Made by a program: the position numbers and the translations under genes. From assembly GCF_037203705.1 (NCBI RefSeq), contig NZ_JBBCAT010000001.1, forward strand, positions 655,418 to 719,417: 64,000 nt of DNA. Direction: 5' to 3'. Under the pieces are notes generated by a model. The model saw only the letters and a program-made list of their open reading frames with translations, was not told where the DNA came from and did not search any database. Below are positions 1-9,771 of this stretch, piece by piece (the first letter of the stretch is position 1; every line of letters begins with the position of its first letter). The stretch is from Prosthecomicrobium sp. N25. Its GTDB lineage: Bacteria; Pseudomonadota; Alphaproteobacteria; Rhizobiales; Ancalomicrobiaceae.

Positions 1-2020
1 CGCCCTTCATGGGCCGGGACAGCCAGGGGTCGCTGCGCGCCGAGGCGGGCCAGGTGCCCTCGTCGAGCCCGGCGAGGATCAGACGGTCCACCGACTGCAG
101 CCGCGCTTCGAGCGGCCCCCAGATGGCGAGCCGCGCATCCGCGCCCGCCCGCCGCCGGACCGGCTGCGGACCGATCAGGGCCTCGAAGACGGGCGGATAG
201 TCGCGCCCGCCGATCTCCATCCGGTTCTCGGTGTCCCGGCACGCGGCGACGAGCCCGGCGAGCGCGGACGCGAGCGCCTCCCCGGCCTCGCCCTCGAAGA
301 GCCGCGCGTCCGACCCCTCCTCGTCCGCAGCCGCGGCCCGGACGGCTTCGGCATGGGCGCCGGCGAAGTCCGCGAGCGGATTGAGGCCGGGCGCGAGCGC
401 GAGGGCCTCGAGGCCACCGAGCGCGTCCGTGAGCCGGTCGAGCAGGTCCTCGGCCGCCGCCCAGTCGGCCTGCTGCAGGTTCAGGCGCGCGGCCGGCTGG
501 CTGCGGACGCGTGCCCCCGCGTCGTGGCGCGCCTGGTCGAAGGCCTCCCGCAGGCCGGCCGAGCCCGAGCGGGGACGCGGGCCGCGCAGGCAGGCGAGCT
601 CGAGCGCCCGTGCCGCCCCGCGCGCCGCGGCCCGCGGAAGGCCGAAGGCGGCCAGCGGATGCTGCAGCAAGGCCACCAGGGTGACGGGCGCGAAGCCGCC
701 GGTCGCCGTCTCGGCGACGAGCCGCGCCAGTACGGTGGGCGGCGTCGACAGGAGCGGCACGCCCGCCGAATCGTCGACCGCGAGGCCCCAGCGTCCCAGT
801 TCCGCCGAGACGCGGCGGGCGAGATCCCGGTCGGGCGTCACCAGCGCCGCGGTCCGGCCTTCATCGGCCAGCGCCTCCCGGAGCGCCACCGCGATCGCCA
901 GGGCCTCCTCACTGTCCGATCGCGCCTCCACGAGCGACACGCCCTCGAAGGCCGCGCCGAGGCCCCCGGTCGGACGGACCTCCCGGGCGAAGTCCTTCCA
1001 GGTCTCCGTCGTCCCGGCCGGCTTCAGGGCCTCGGACACGGCGCGCGCCCGGAGCCGCAGGGCGGCGGACGGCTCGGGGTCGAGGTCGTCCACGCCGTCG
1101 CGGTCGATCCCGAGCCGCGCCAGCAGGAGCTTCAGGCCGTATTGCGGGTGTCCGGGCACCGGGCGACGCTCGGGGTCGTCCGGCGCCCCGATGGCGGCCC
1201 AGGACTCCGCGTCGAGGTCGCGGTCGAGGCCGGGCAGCACGACCGCACCCTGGGGTAGGCGGGCGATGGCGCGAATGAGGTCGGCGGTCGCAGGGATCGA
1301 GCCGGTCGAGCCGGCCACGATCATCGGTCCGGCCGGCGGATGCTCCGCGAGCCGGCGCGCCTCCTCGCGGATCAGGCGGTTGCGCCGCTTCGCCGGATCG
1401 ACGAGGCCGCGCTCGGCCAGCACCGCCGGCCAGGTCTCGGAGACGATCTCCAGGAACCTCAGCGTCAGCGCCCAGAAGCCCGCGTGGTCCTCCGGCACGA
1501 TCGACGAGAGCCGGCTCCAGTCGGCCGCCTCGGTCTCGACCTGGTCGAGGAGCGCCAGGAGCGCGCGGGCGAGATGGACGGCCTCCGCGGGCGAGGCCGG
1601 TAAGGTCGGGGAGGCCTCGGTCACCGGATTGACGAGCAGGCCCGCCACCTTCGACGACCAGGCGGCGACCAGCCGCGAGAGCCCGAGCAGGCGCGCCACG
1701 CCGTCCATCTCGGGCGTCAGGTCGCGCGCGAAGGCGGCCCGGTCGATGACGAGGCTGTCCTCGTCGAGATCGCCGAGCGGCTTGATCACCGGCAGGATTG
1801 CGGCCCGGCCGCCGAGCGCCTCCAGGAAGACCTCGCGCAGGGCCCGGGCGGCGCGACGGGTCGGCACCAGGATGGTCGCGTCGGCGAGCGCCAGCGGCCC
1901 GCTATCCCGGCCGAAGCCCGGGACGAGCCGCCCGTCCATGAGGGCCGCGACCAGGGTCGGCAGGAAGGGGCGCGACGGCGCGATGGTGAAGACGCGGGGT
2001 CTCGGGCTCGGGTCTGGCAT
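1..2020 (-). CDS. addB: Double-strand break repair protein AddB, C-terminal part outside the window
   Basis: AddB is the inactive-helicase/nuclease partner of AddA in the alphaproteobacterial RecBCD-type recombination enzyme. The reading frame on the minus strand is open from an ATG at 2020 to base 1 with no stop, so the protein continues beyond the window. The N-terminus reads MPDPSPRPRVFTIAPSRPFL, followed by DATILVPTRRAARALREVF and an ILPVIKPLGDLDED segment, a start typical of rhizobial AddB. Near the window edge the frame reads ILAGLDEGTWPA and DPWLSRPM, the conserved helicase-fold motif of the family. It lies 38 bases downstream of the murU-like gene, in the usual rhizobial order in which addA would follow off the window. 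No Walker A motif is seen in the N-terminal part, as expected for AddB rather than AddA. Confidence 0.9.
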   Translation of the reverse strand, partial: MPDPSPRPRVFTIAPSRPFLPTLVAALMDGRLVPGFGRDSGPLALADATILVPTRRAARALREVFLEALGGRAAILPVIKPLGDLDEDSLVIDRAAFARDLTPEMDGVARLLGLSRLVAAWSSKVAGLLVNPVTEASPTLPASPAEAVHLARALLALLDQVETEAADWSRLSSIVPEDHAGFWALTLRFLEIVSETWPAVLAERGLVDPAKRRNRLIREEARRLAEHPPAGPMIVAGSTGSIPATADLIRAIARLPQGAVVLPGLDRDLDAESWAAIGAPDDPERRPVPGHPQYGLKLLLARLGIDRDGVDDLDPEPSAALRLRARAVSEALKPAGTTETWKDFAREVRPTGGLGAAFEGVSLVEARSDSEEALAIAVALREALADEGRTAALVTPDRDLARRVSAELGRWGLAVDDSAGVPLLSTPPTVLARLVAETATGGFAPVTLVALLQHPLAAFGLPRAAARGAARALELACLRGPRPRSGSAGLREAFDQARHDAGARVRSQPAARLNLQQADWAAAEDLLDRLTDALGGLEALALAPGLNPLADFAGAHAEAVRAAAADEEGSDARLFEGEAGEALASALAGLVAACRDTENRMEIGGRDYPPVFEALIGPQPVRRRAGADARLAIWGPLEARLQSVDRLILAGLDEGTWPASARSDPWLSRPMKG

Positions 2021-2058
2021 TCGGTCTCCGCGGTCGGGCGCGATCGCGGAGGCTCCGC

Positions 2059-2793
2059 TCACGCCGCGCTGTGCCGGATGGCGTCCTCCGCCTCGCGGAT
2101 CGCCTCGGGGGTGCCGACATGGAGCCAGATGCCGTCCATGTGCACGCCGTACAACCTGCCCGATTCGATCGCCCGGTCGAAGAGCACGTTCAGCGAGAAT
2201 TTTCCCGCCGGACAGGCCTCGAACGCCGTCGGGCTCATGATCGCCACCCCGGCATAGACGTAGGGCGAGACCTGTCGTTCCAGCCGGCGTTCGAGACGGC
2301 CGAGCGGATCCATGATGAAATCCCCCGTCCCGTCGTACCCGACCGCGGTGACGGTCGGCGACAGCAGGAGCAGCATGTCCATCCGCGCCGGATCCCAGAA
2401 GTCGGCCAGGATGTCGAAATTGCTGGCCACGCCCTCGATCCAGAAGCTGTCGGAATTGTAGACGAAGAAGGGCTCGTTCCCGAGGAGAGGCAGCGCCTTG
2501 GCGATCCCGCCGCCGGTCTCCAGGAGCTTCTCGCGCTCGTCCGAGATGACGATCTCCGGCCTGCTGCGCTTGCAGACGTGCACCTCCACCAGGTCCGCGA
2601 GGTAGTGCACGTTGACCACCGCCTTCGTCACCCCGGCGGCCGCCAGCCGGTCGAGCCCGTGGTCGACCAGCGACTTGCCGGCCACCTCGATGAGCGGCTT
2701 CGGGGTGGTGGCCGTCAGCGGCCGCATGCGCTTGCCGATCCCGGCGGCGAGCACCATCGCGACGGTCGGGCGTTTCGGAGTGGTCACGGTCAT
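2059..2793 (-). CDS. murU: MurU-type sugar-1-phosphate nucleotidyltransferase
   Basis: This 244-residue NTP-transferase probably makes UDP-MurNAc from MurNAc 1-phosphate in the AmgK-MurU cell-wall recycling bypass. It carries the family signature AMVLAAGIGKRMRPLT followed by TPKPLIEVAGK near the N-terminus, an ETGGGI loop and an NSDSFW metal/nucleotide site. The C-terminus reads WLHVGTPEAIREAE, typical of short mannose-1-phosphate guanylyltransferase-like proteins without a left-handed helix domain. The partner kinase AmgK is encoded directly upstream, which supports MurU over a GDP-mannose enzyme. The ATG at 2793 is the first in the frame and precedes the conserved motif by about 10 residues. 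Substrate assignment rests on context and is an inference. Confidence 0.82.
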   Translation of the reverse strand: MTVTTPKRPTVAMVLAAGIGKRMRPLTATTPKPLIEVAGKSLVDHGLDRLAAAGVTKAVVNVHYLADLVEVHVCKRSRPEIVISDEREKLLETGGGIAKALPLLGNEPFFVYNSDSFWIEGVASNFDILADFWDPARMDMLLLLSPTVTAVGYDGTGDFIMDPLGRLERRLERQVSPYVYAGVAIMSPTAFEACPAGKFSLNVLFDRAIESGRLYGVHMDGIWLHVGTPEAIREAEDAIRHSAA

Positions 2794-2823
2794 GGGGATG
2801 GAAAGCGTCCTGGGCTTGGGGCG

Positions 2824-4380
2824 TCAGGCGCCGGGGCCCGATCGGGCGGCCTCCGGCACGCGGGCGTCATACCAGAGCTTCAACGGCCGCAAAACCTCCT
2901 CGCCGAGGATACGGCCGAGATACTCCCACAGCCTCGGGTAGTGCCGCATGTAGCCCGGCTTGCCGTCGCGCCTGAGCAGCCGCACGAACTGGCCGACCAG
3001 CCGCGTGCTGCGCTGTGCCGCCAGGATCATGTAGGCCCGCCGGAACGCGGCCGCGTCGAAGGCCGGATCCGCCGCCGCGCGCAGCGCCACGTAGTGGGCG
3101 AGCAGCTCGGCCTCGATCTCCGCCGGCACGGTGATGCGCGCGTCCTGCGCGAGCGAGGCGACGTCGTAGGCCGGGTGCCCGAGCGCCGCGTCCTGGAAGT
3201 CGAGGATCCCGAGCCGGCGCAGTCCCTCGCGCTCCGGCAGCCAGAGGATGTTGGGCGAGTGGTAGTCGCGCAGGCACCAAGTCGCCGGCCCGGCGAGGAT
3301 CTCGTCGAAGAGCGGCTCCCAGACGGCGAGGAAGCTCTCCCGCTCCTCTCCCGTGGTCGGCCGGCCGAGCAGGTACGGGATGCCCCAGTCGAGCAGGATC
3401 GTCACCTCCGCGACGAGGTTTCGGCGCTCCAGCCGCGGAATCGCATAGGTGCCTCCGGTCCCGTCCGGCAGCACCGTCGGCAGGTCCATGCCATGCAGGG
3501 CCGCGAGCACTTCGACGGCCACGCGGTAGCGCTCCCGGACCGGCGCCGGCGGATCCCCTTCGATGCAGACCTCCCGCCCCAGATCCTCGATCAGCATGAA
3601 GCCGCGCTCGGGGTCGTGGGCGTGGATCTCCGGCACCGAAAAGCCGCAGGCCGCCAGCCCGAGCGCGAAGGCATGGAAGGGTCGCGTATCCTCGGCGAGC
3701 TTGGCGGCCCTGAGCGCCGCCACCCGCGACCGCCCGGCCTCGTCGTCCGCCTCGGCGGGCTGGTCCATCAGGATCCGCCCCGCCTCCCCGAGCCGGACCC
3801 GCTCATAGGCGCGCGTCGACGCGTCCCCCTGCAGGTAGCGCCGCGCCGCGCCGCCCCAGCCGGCCCCGGCGAGGAAGTCCCGGATCGCCGCCGAGCGCGC
3901 CAGCCGCTCCGAGAAGCGGCCTGCCGGCGCCGACAGGCGCGCCCTCCGTCCATCCGGCCCGGCGCCCTCCGAGAGATCCACCCTGAGCGCGTCGGCGGGC
4001 AGGAGGTCCCCGGCCTTGTCCGGCCATTCGACCAGCACGGCGCCGCTCCGGCACGCCTCGTCGAAGCCGATCTCGACCAGGTCCTCGGGGCTGCCGATAC
4101 GATAGAGGTCGAAGTGGAAGACCGCGAAGCGCCGAAGCGGGTAGTCCTGCACCAGCGTGAAGGTCGGGCTCGGCACCTCGAGGTCAGGGTCGTCGGCGAG
4201 CGTGCGCAGGATCGCGCGGGCCAGGGTGGTCTTGCCGGCCCCCAGGTCGCCCGCCAGCGCCACCACGTCTCCGGCGCGCAGCGCCAGCGCGATGTCCTCG
4301 GCGAGGCGCCGCGTCGCGTCCTCGTCGCAGAGGTCGATGGCGAGGGCGAACCCCGTCCCCGATGCCGTCACGCCCGTCAC
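2824..4380 (-). CDS. tsaE-amgK: TsaE-AmgK fusion: t6A biosynthesis ATPase joined to anomeric MurNAc/GlcNAc kinase
   Basis: One 518-residue chain holds two enzymes. Residues about 10-150 are TsaE, the ATPase that works with TsaB/TsaD in threonylcarbamoylation of tRNA A37, with Walker A GDLGAGKTT, the FHFDLYR motif and VEWPDK. Residues about 170-515 are an aminoglycoside-phosphotransferase-fold sugar kinase with the catalytic-loop CLRDYHSPNILWL and the metal-binding LGILDFQDA, matching AmgK, which phosphorylates MurNAc/GlcNAc at C1. I chose GTG at 4380 because it overlaps the divL stop as GTGA; a second in-frame GTG lies at 4371. The fused form is known in some alphaproteobacteria. The neighbouring murU-like gene completes the recycling pathway. 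Confidence 0.88.
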   Translation of the reverse strand: MTGVTASGTGFALAIDLCDEDATRRLAEDIALALRAGDVVALAGDLGAGKTTLARAILRTLADDPDLEVPSPTFTLVQDYPLRRFAVFHFDLYRIGSPEDLVEIGFDEACRSGAVLVEWPDKAGDLLPADALRVDLSEGAGPDGRRARLSAPAGRFSERLARSAAIRDFLAGAGWGGAARRYLQGDASTRAYERVRLGEAGRILMDQPAEADDEAGRSRVAALRAAKLAEDTRPFHAFALGLAACGFSVPEIHAHDPERGFMLIEDLGREVCIEGDPPAPVRERYRVAVEVLAALHGMDLPTVLPDGTGGTYAIPRLERRNLVAEVTILLDWGIPYLLGRPTTGEERESFLAVWEPLFDEILAGPATWCLRDYHSPNILWLPEREGLRRLGILDFQDAALGHPAYDVASLAQDARITVPAEIEAELLAHYVALRAAADPAFDAAAFRRAYMILAAQRSTRLVGQFVRLLRRDGKPGYMRHYPRLWEYLGRILGEEVLRPLKLWYDARVPEAARSGPGA

Positions 4381-6884
4381 TCCGCCGCGGTCAGGCCGCG
4401 GTCCGGCACCGTGCCGCCCTGCGGACGCTCCGGCAAGCGGCAGATCACGGACGTGCCGCGCCCCTCCTCGGACTCGATCGTCACGCTGCCCTCGTGCAGC
4501 TCGACGAAGCTCTTCACGATCGAGAGCCCGAGCCCGGCCCCGCCCCGATGCGGCCCCTGCCGGCGCGCGTGGAAGCGGCTGAACACCGACTTCAGCTCCG
4601 ATTCCGGGATGCCGATGCCGTCGTCCTCGACGGTGATCACCAGCGCCCCGCGGTCGCGCTCGGCGCGCAGCCTCACCTCTCCGCCCTCCTCGGAGAAGCG
4701 GATCGCGTTGGACAGCAGGTTGAAGAGCACCTGCCGGATGCGCTTGCCGTCGCCCAGGAAGGTGCCGGCTTGCGCGTCGACACGGGTCGACAGGTGGATC
4801 GACTTGGCGTCGAGCCTGTCCTTCACGCCCTCGATCGCCTCGCCGATCGCACCCGCGATGTCGATCTCGACGAGATCGAGCTTCATGATGCCGGCGTCGA
4901 TGGTCGCCAGGTCCAGGATGTCGTCGACGATCACCATGAGCGCCTGGCTCGACGTCATGATGTGGCCGGCGTAGTCGCGCTGCCGGTCGTTCAGCGACCC
5001 CGTCTTCTCGTCCGCGAGCAGGTGCGCGAAGCCGATGATGTTGGTGAGCGGCGAGCGGAGCTCGTAGGAGACGAGGCCGACGAAGTCGGTCTTGATCCGG
5101 TCCGCCTCCTCGAGCGCGTCGTTCTTCTCCATGAGCGCGCGCTCGACGTTGACCGTGTCGGTCACGTTGACGAAGGTGACCAGGGTGGCGCCGTCCGGCA
5201 GCGGAACGGTGCTGACGTCGAGCACGCTGCCGTCGCGCCGCTCCATGCGGCCTTCCAGCCGGGTGCGGTTCTCCGCCAGCCCCGCGACCGCGACCTTGAT
5301 CCGGTCCCAGGTGGGAACGTCCGGATAGAGGGACGAGCAGGCCCGCACCACGTCCCCGATATGCGGCCGGTTGGCCAGCGCGGCGTCGTCGAGGTGCCAG
5401 AGCGCCGCGAAGCGCGGGTTCCAGAGCCGCAGGCGTCCGTCCGAGCCGAACACCGCGACGCCCTCGGTCAGATGGTCGAGCGTCTCCCCCTGCACGCGGA
5501 CGAGCGCGTTGTGGCGCTTCTCCAGCTCCAGCCGCTCGGTCACGTTCTCGTACACGTAGGTGACGCCGCCCTGCGGGTGCGGGTTCGCGATCACGCGCAG
5601 GGTCTGCCCGTCCGGCAGGTGCCACCAGTGCTCGCGCGCCTCCAGCGACTGGTAGGCGCTCAGCATGTCCCGCTTCCAGAGCCGGAAGTCGGCCTGCTCC
5701 GGCAGCCTCCGCACGGCGCGCAGCTGGTCGAGGATCTGGCTGTCCTCCGGGCTGCTGTCGAGGAAGCCCGGGTCGAGGCCGAAGAGCGACCGGTAGGCGG
5801 CGTTATAGAATTGCAGCCGCCGGTCGGCGCCGAAGATGGCCACGGCGGTCGCCAGCTGGTCGAGTGTGCGGGCATGGAAGTCGATGGTGCGCCGAAGCTC
5901 GGCCTGTGTCCGCTCCAGGTCCGACACGTCCGTGGCGATGCCGGCCTGGCCGGCCTCGGAGGTGACGTCGACCACGTCGTAGATCCGCCGCGTCCCGGCG
6001 GAGACCACCGGAAGCCGGGCATGGACGGCCGCCTGCCCCTGCCGCATCCGGTCGACGGTGTCGAGGCCGGACCGGTCGAGCAGTTCGGCGTTCGCCTGCA
6101 CGGCCTTGGCGGCGTCGGGTGACTCGACCGCGCGCGCATAGGCCGGATTGACCCAGACCAGCCGCCCGGCGCGATCCTTGACCCAGACCGGCATCGGCAT
6201 GGCCTCGAGCAGCGCCCGCATGGCGGCGACGTCCTGGCCCAGCCGGCGGTGCCGGTCCTTCAGCTCCGCGAAAGCCAGCCGCTCGCCCGTCAGGTCGCGG
6301 AAGCGCACGAAGGGACGCCCGCCGCCGATCCGACCGGCCGCCTCCACGAAGGTGTGGGTCTTGGTCGCGAGCTCGATGGTGAAGAGCGTGCCGCGCTCGC
6401 GCAGCGCCGCGATGCGCCGGTCGAGCTCGGCGGCGGATTCGTGCGCCAGCCACGACCCGAAGGCGAGGAACTGCCCCCGCGCCTTCGGCGCGCCCGAGGC
6501 CGCCCCGAGGGCGCCGGTGACGAAGGGCGGCTCGTCCGGCCGGCCCCAGACCATCACCATCTGGTCCTCGGCGTCGAGCAGCGCCTCGGCGCGGTCGGCC
6601 TGGGCCTTGAGGTCGGCGTTCTCGGTCTTGAGGCGGGCGATCTCCTGCTCGGAGCGCGTCCGGGCCCGCATCATGCCGACCGCGCTCGCGACCGCGACCG
6701 TGAGCACCCCGGTCAGCGTCGCGACGAGGACGATCTCGTGCGAATAGCCGATCGCCAGCACCTCCGGCGCAGCGGCGGCCGGCGTGGCCGAGACGAGGAG
6801 GCCCGGGACCCCGAACCGGATCGCCGGATCAGAGGCAAGTCTCTGGACTGCCGTCCGAATCCGACATCGCCTCCGCGCCCGCAT
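4377..6884 (-). CDS. divL: DivL-like PAS sensor kinase with Tyr in place of the phospho-accepting His
   Basis: This 835-residue membrane-anchored protein has one membrane segment (residues about 50-71), a short coiled coil, three PAS-like domains (about 225-325, 335-450 and 460-575) and a HisKA-HATPase core. The H box reads FVGLVSYELRSPLTN: the position that is His in ordinary kinases is Tyr607 (codon 5064-5066). That substitution is the hallmark of DivL, which binds DivK and controls the CckA-CtrA cell-cycle phosphorelay. The N box (LFNLLSNAIRF) and glycine boxes (DDGIGIPE, GAGLGLSIVK) are intact, so ATP binding is probably retained. I chose ATG 6884 because GGAGG lies 10 bases upstream; the frame stays open to 6962. 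The tsaE neighbour matches other alphaproteobacteria. Confidence 0.87.
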   Translation of the reverse strand: MRARRRCRIRTAVQRLASDPAIRFGVPGLLVSATPAAAAPEVLAIGYSHEIVLVATLTGVLTVAVASAVGMMRARTRSEQEIARLKTENADLKAQADRAEALLDAEDQMVMVWGRPDEPPFVTGALGAASGAPKARGQFLAFGSWLAHESAAELDRRIAALRERGTLFTIELATKTHTFVEAAGRIGGGRPFVRFRDLTGERLAFAELKDRHRRLGQDVAAMRALLEAMPMPVWVKDRAGRLVWVNPAYARAVESPDAAKAVQANAELLDRSGLDTVDRMRQGQAAVHARLPVVSAGTRRIYDVVDVTSEAGQAGIATDVSDLERTQAELRRTIDFHARTLDQLATAVAIFGADRRLQFYNAAYRSLFGLDPGFLDSSPEDSQILDQLRAVRRLPEQADFRLWKRDMLSAYQSLEAREHWWHLPDGQTLRVIANPHPQGGVTYVYENVTERLELEKRHNALVRVQGETLDHLTEGVAVFGSDGRLRLWNPRFAALWHLDDAALANRPHIGDVVRACSSLYPDVPTWDRIKVAVAGLAENRTRLEGRMERRDGSVLDVSTVPLPDGATLVTFVNVTDTVNVERALMEKNDALEEADRIKTDFVGLVSYELRSPLTNIIGFAHLLADEKTGSLNDRQRDYAGHIMTSSQALMVIVDDILDLATIDAGIMKLDLVEIDIAGAIGEAIEGVKDRLDAKSIHLSTRVDAQAGTFLGDGKRIRQVLFNLLSNAIRFSEEGGEVRLRAERDRGALVITVEDDGIGIPESELKSVFSRFHARRQGPHRGGAGLGLSIVKSFVELHEGSVTIESEEGRGTSVICRLPERPQGGTVPDRGLTAAE

Positions 6885-7030
6885 GCTGGAGCGTCCTCCG
6901 CGTCCGATCGACCGATGATGCTTGGGTTCCGACCCCGGGCGAAGAACCGACCGGCCCGGCAACTCGACGAATCACCGGAAGATACCGTGTCCCGGAACCC
7001 CTGGGGAGAGTGCGTCGGCCGCAAATGATG

Positions 7031-7057
7031 AAGCCGCGCGAGGGGATCGCGCGGCTT
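7031..7057 (-). terminator. Hairpin terminator downstream of ahcY
   Basis: A perfect 10-bp stem (AAGCCGCGCG / CGCGCGGCTT) with a 7-base loop begins about 30 bases after the ahcY stop. Read on the minus strand it is followed by TTCATCATTT, a weak U tract. It separates ahcY from divL. Confidence 0.7.
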
Positions 7058-7087
7058 TCTATATTTTGTATTACCGGGATCGATCGA

Positions 7088-8491
<1,404 letters not shown>

Positions 8492-8556
8492 AGGCTCCTT
8501 GGGCCGGAAAGGCCGGAAAATGGACGTCCCTGCGCGGGGCGGGGACCGTGCGGCGG

Positions 8557-8585
8557 CTTATACCCGAGGCGATCCGTGAAGGCAA
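8557..8585 (-). promoter_or_regulatory. Sigma-70-type promoter of ahcY
   Basis: On the minus strand TTGCCT (8585-8580) and TATAAG (8562-8557) are separated by exactly 17 bases, about 65 bases upstream of the ahcY ATG. This is close to the alphaproteobacterial housekeeping consensus. The inverted repeat at 8589-8612 ends three bases upstream of the -35 element. Confidence 0.65.
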
Positions 8586-8588
8586 TAA

Positions 8589-8612
8589 GGACATAAACAT
8601 TTCTTTATGTCC
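8589..8612. promoter_or_regulatory. Perfect 9-bp inverted repeat, operator candidate for ahcY
   Basis: The arms GGACATAAA and TTTATGTCC are perfect reverse complements with a 6-base spacer. The site is strikingly A/T-rich against its surroundings and lies directly upstream of the ahcY -35 box. It resembles the ATAAAG-type palindromes I associate with ArsR-family regulators of SAM/methionine-cycle genes in alphaproteobacteria; the identity of the regulator is an inference. Confidence 0.65.
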
Positions 8613-8715
8613 CGATCCGAGCCGAGTGCCGGGCCGCTCTGGCGCCCGCGTCGTTACCGGATCGAAACGCGGCCGTGCCTAAGCTCCCGGCGTTCGGCCG
8701 GCCAGGGAGCGCCCC

Positions 8716-9048
8716 ATGATCCGCAGCGACTTCGTCACCACCGCCTTCGGCTTCCAGCGCTATCGCGTGGTGCGCGAGATCGGCATCGCGCACGGCATCG
8801 TGGTGCGCTCGCGCTCGATTATCGGCAACTTCCTGGGCTCCATCCAGACCATCTTCGGTGGCAACATCACCATCTACACCGAGCTCTGCGAACAGGCCCG
8901 CCGCCAGGCCTTCGAGAAGATGATGACGGACGCTGCCGGACTCGGCGCCAACGCCATCATCGGCTTCCGCTTCGAATCGACCGACATCGGCCAGGGCCTG
9001 ACCGAGGTGCTGGCCTACGGCACGGCCGTCGAGGTGGCGCCGGTCTGA
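8716..9048 (+). CDS. YbjQ/UPF0145 family protein
   Basis: This 110-residue cytoplasmic protein belongs to the YbjQ family (heavy-metal-binding-domain-like, pentameric; function unknown). It shows the family core: a first strand [21 protein letters not shown], a VRSRSIIGN segment, an amphipathic helix with [26 protein letters not shown] and a C-terminal strand [15 protein letters not shown] lies 8 bases before the ATG. It is transcribed divergently from ahcY and may form a unit with the next gene. Confidence 0.88.
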   Translation: MIRSDFVTTAFGFQRYRVVREIGIAHGIVVRSRSIIGNFLGSIQTIFGGNITIYTELCEQARRQAFEKMMTDAAGLGANAIIGFRFESTDIGQGLTEVLAYGTAVEVAPV

Positions 9049-9133
9049 GCGGCGTCAGCCCGCCGACAGCCTTGCGGCAGCCGCATTCGCGCGGCAATCG
9101 CCAGCGCCTCGCAAGGGCAGGGGCGTGATCCGC

Positions 9134-9703
9134 ATGGTGGACGCGACGACGGAATCCGCGGCGAGCCGCGACCGCTTCAACAGCATGATCGCCATCGCGG
9201 TGGCGCTCATCTCCGCCTTCATGGCGGTCTCGAAGGTCAAGGACGACAACATCGTCCAGGGCATGCAGCGCGCCCAGAGCGAGACGCTCGACTACTGGAA
9301 CGAGTACCAGGCACGCCAGCAGCGCCGGGTCATCGTCGAGGCGACCATCCAGCAGACCAGGGCGTTAACGCCCGAACCCGTTCCCGACCAGGTCGCGAAG
9401 GCGCTCGCCGACTGGCAGAAGCTCGGCGACACGTTCAAGATCCGCTCCGAGGAGGCGGCCCAGAAGGCCAAGGCCCGCCAGGCCGACTACGACGCCCTGA
9501 ACGAGCGTGACGACCTCTTCGACCTGTCGGACGCCATGATGTCGGTGTCCCTCGCGCTCTTCGCCATCACGGCCCTCGTCCGCATCCGCTGGCTCTTCGG
9601 GGCGGCGACCCTGCTCGGCCTGCTCGGCGCCTTCTTCGGCTTCGCGGGTTTCGCCGGCTGGACGCAGGTCCACCCGGGCTGGCTCGTGGCCCTGCTGAGT
9701 TGA
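9134..9703 (+). CDS. DUF4337-like membrane protein of unknown function
   Basis: About 189 residues: an N-terminal membrane segment (MIAIAVALISAFMAVSKV), a charged middle region with a long helix rich in Ala, Lys, Glu and Gln (likely coiled coil), and two closely spaced C-terminal membrane segments (LFAITALVRIRWLFGAATLL and GLLGAFFGFAGFAGW). This layout is that of DUF4337 proteins. Two starts are possible, GTG 9125 (AAGGG 7 bases upstream) and ATG 9134 (AGGGG 10 bases upstream); I used the ATG. No enzymatic motif is visible. Confidence 0.75.
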   Translation: MVDATTESAASRDRFNSMIAIAVALISAFMAVSKVKDDNIVQGMQRAQSETLDYWNEYQARQQRRVIVEATIQQTRALTPEPVPDQVAKALADWQKLGDTFKIRSEEAAQKAKARQADYDALNERDDLFDLSDAMMSVSLALFAITALVRIRWLFGAATLLGLLGAFFGFAGFAGWTQVHPGWLVALLS

Positions 9704-9771
9704 CCGGAGCCAAGGACGCGCCGCCGTGCTAAAGGGGCTTCCATGGCACGTCGGTTCCAGGACTCCGGCTC

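Noticed and set aside
231-2240. 669-codon open frame on the plus strand
   Set aside because: It is antisense to addB, whose N-terminal and helicase-like motifs are clear. Composition is Ser/Arg/Ala-rich and low in complexity.
2071-4974. 967-codon open frame on the plus strand
   Set aside because: It lies antisense to murU, the tsaE-amgK fusion and the end of divL, all with clear motifs. The translation is Arg/Gly/Asp/Val/Glu-rich with no recognisable domain, as expected for a complementary frame in GC-rich DNA.
8492-8590. SAH riboswitch in front of ahcY
   Set aside because: The leader after the probable promoter is only about 60 bases, too short, and shows no conserved pseudoknot-like arrangement; a palindromic DNA operator explains the region better.
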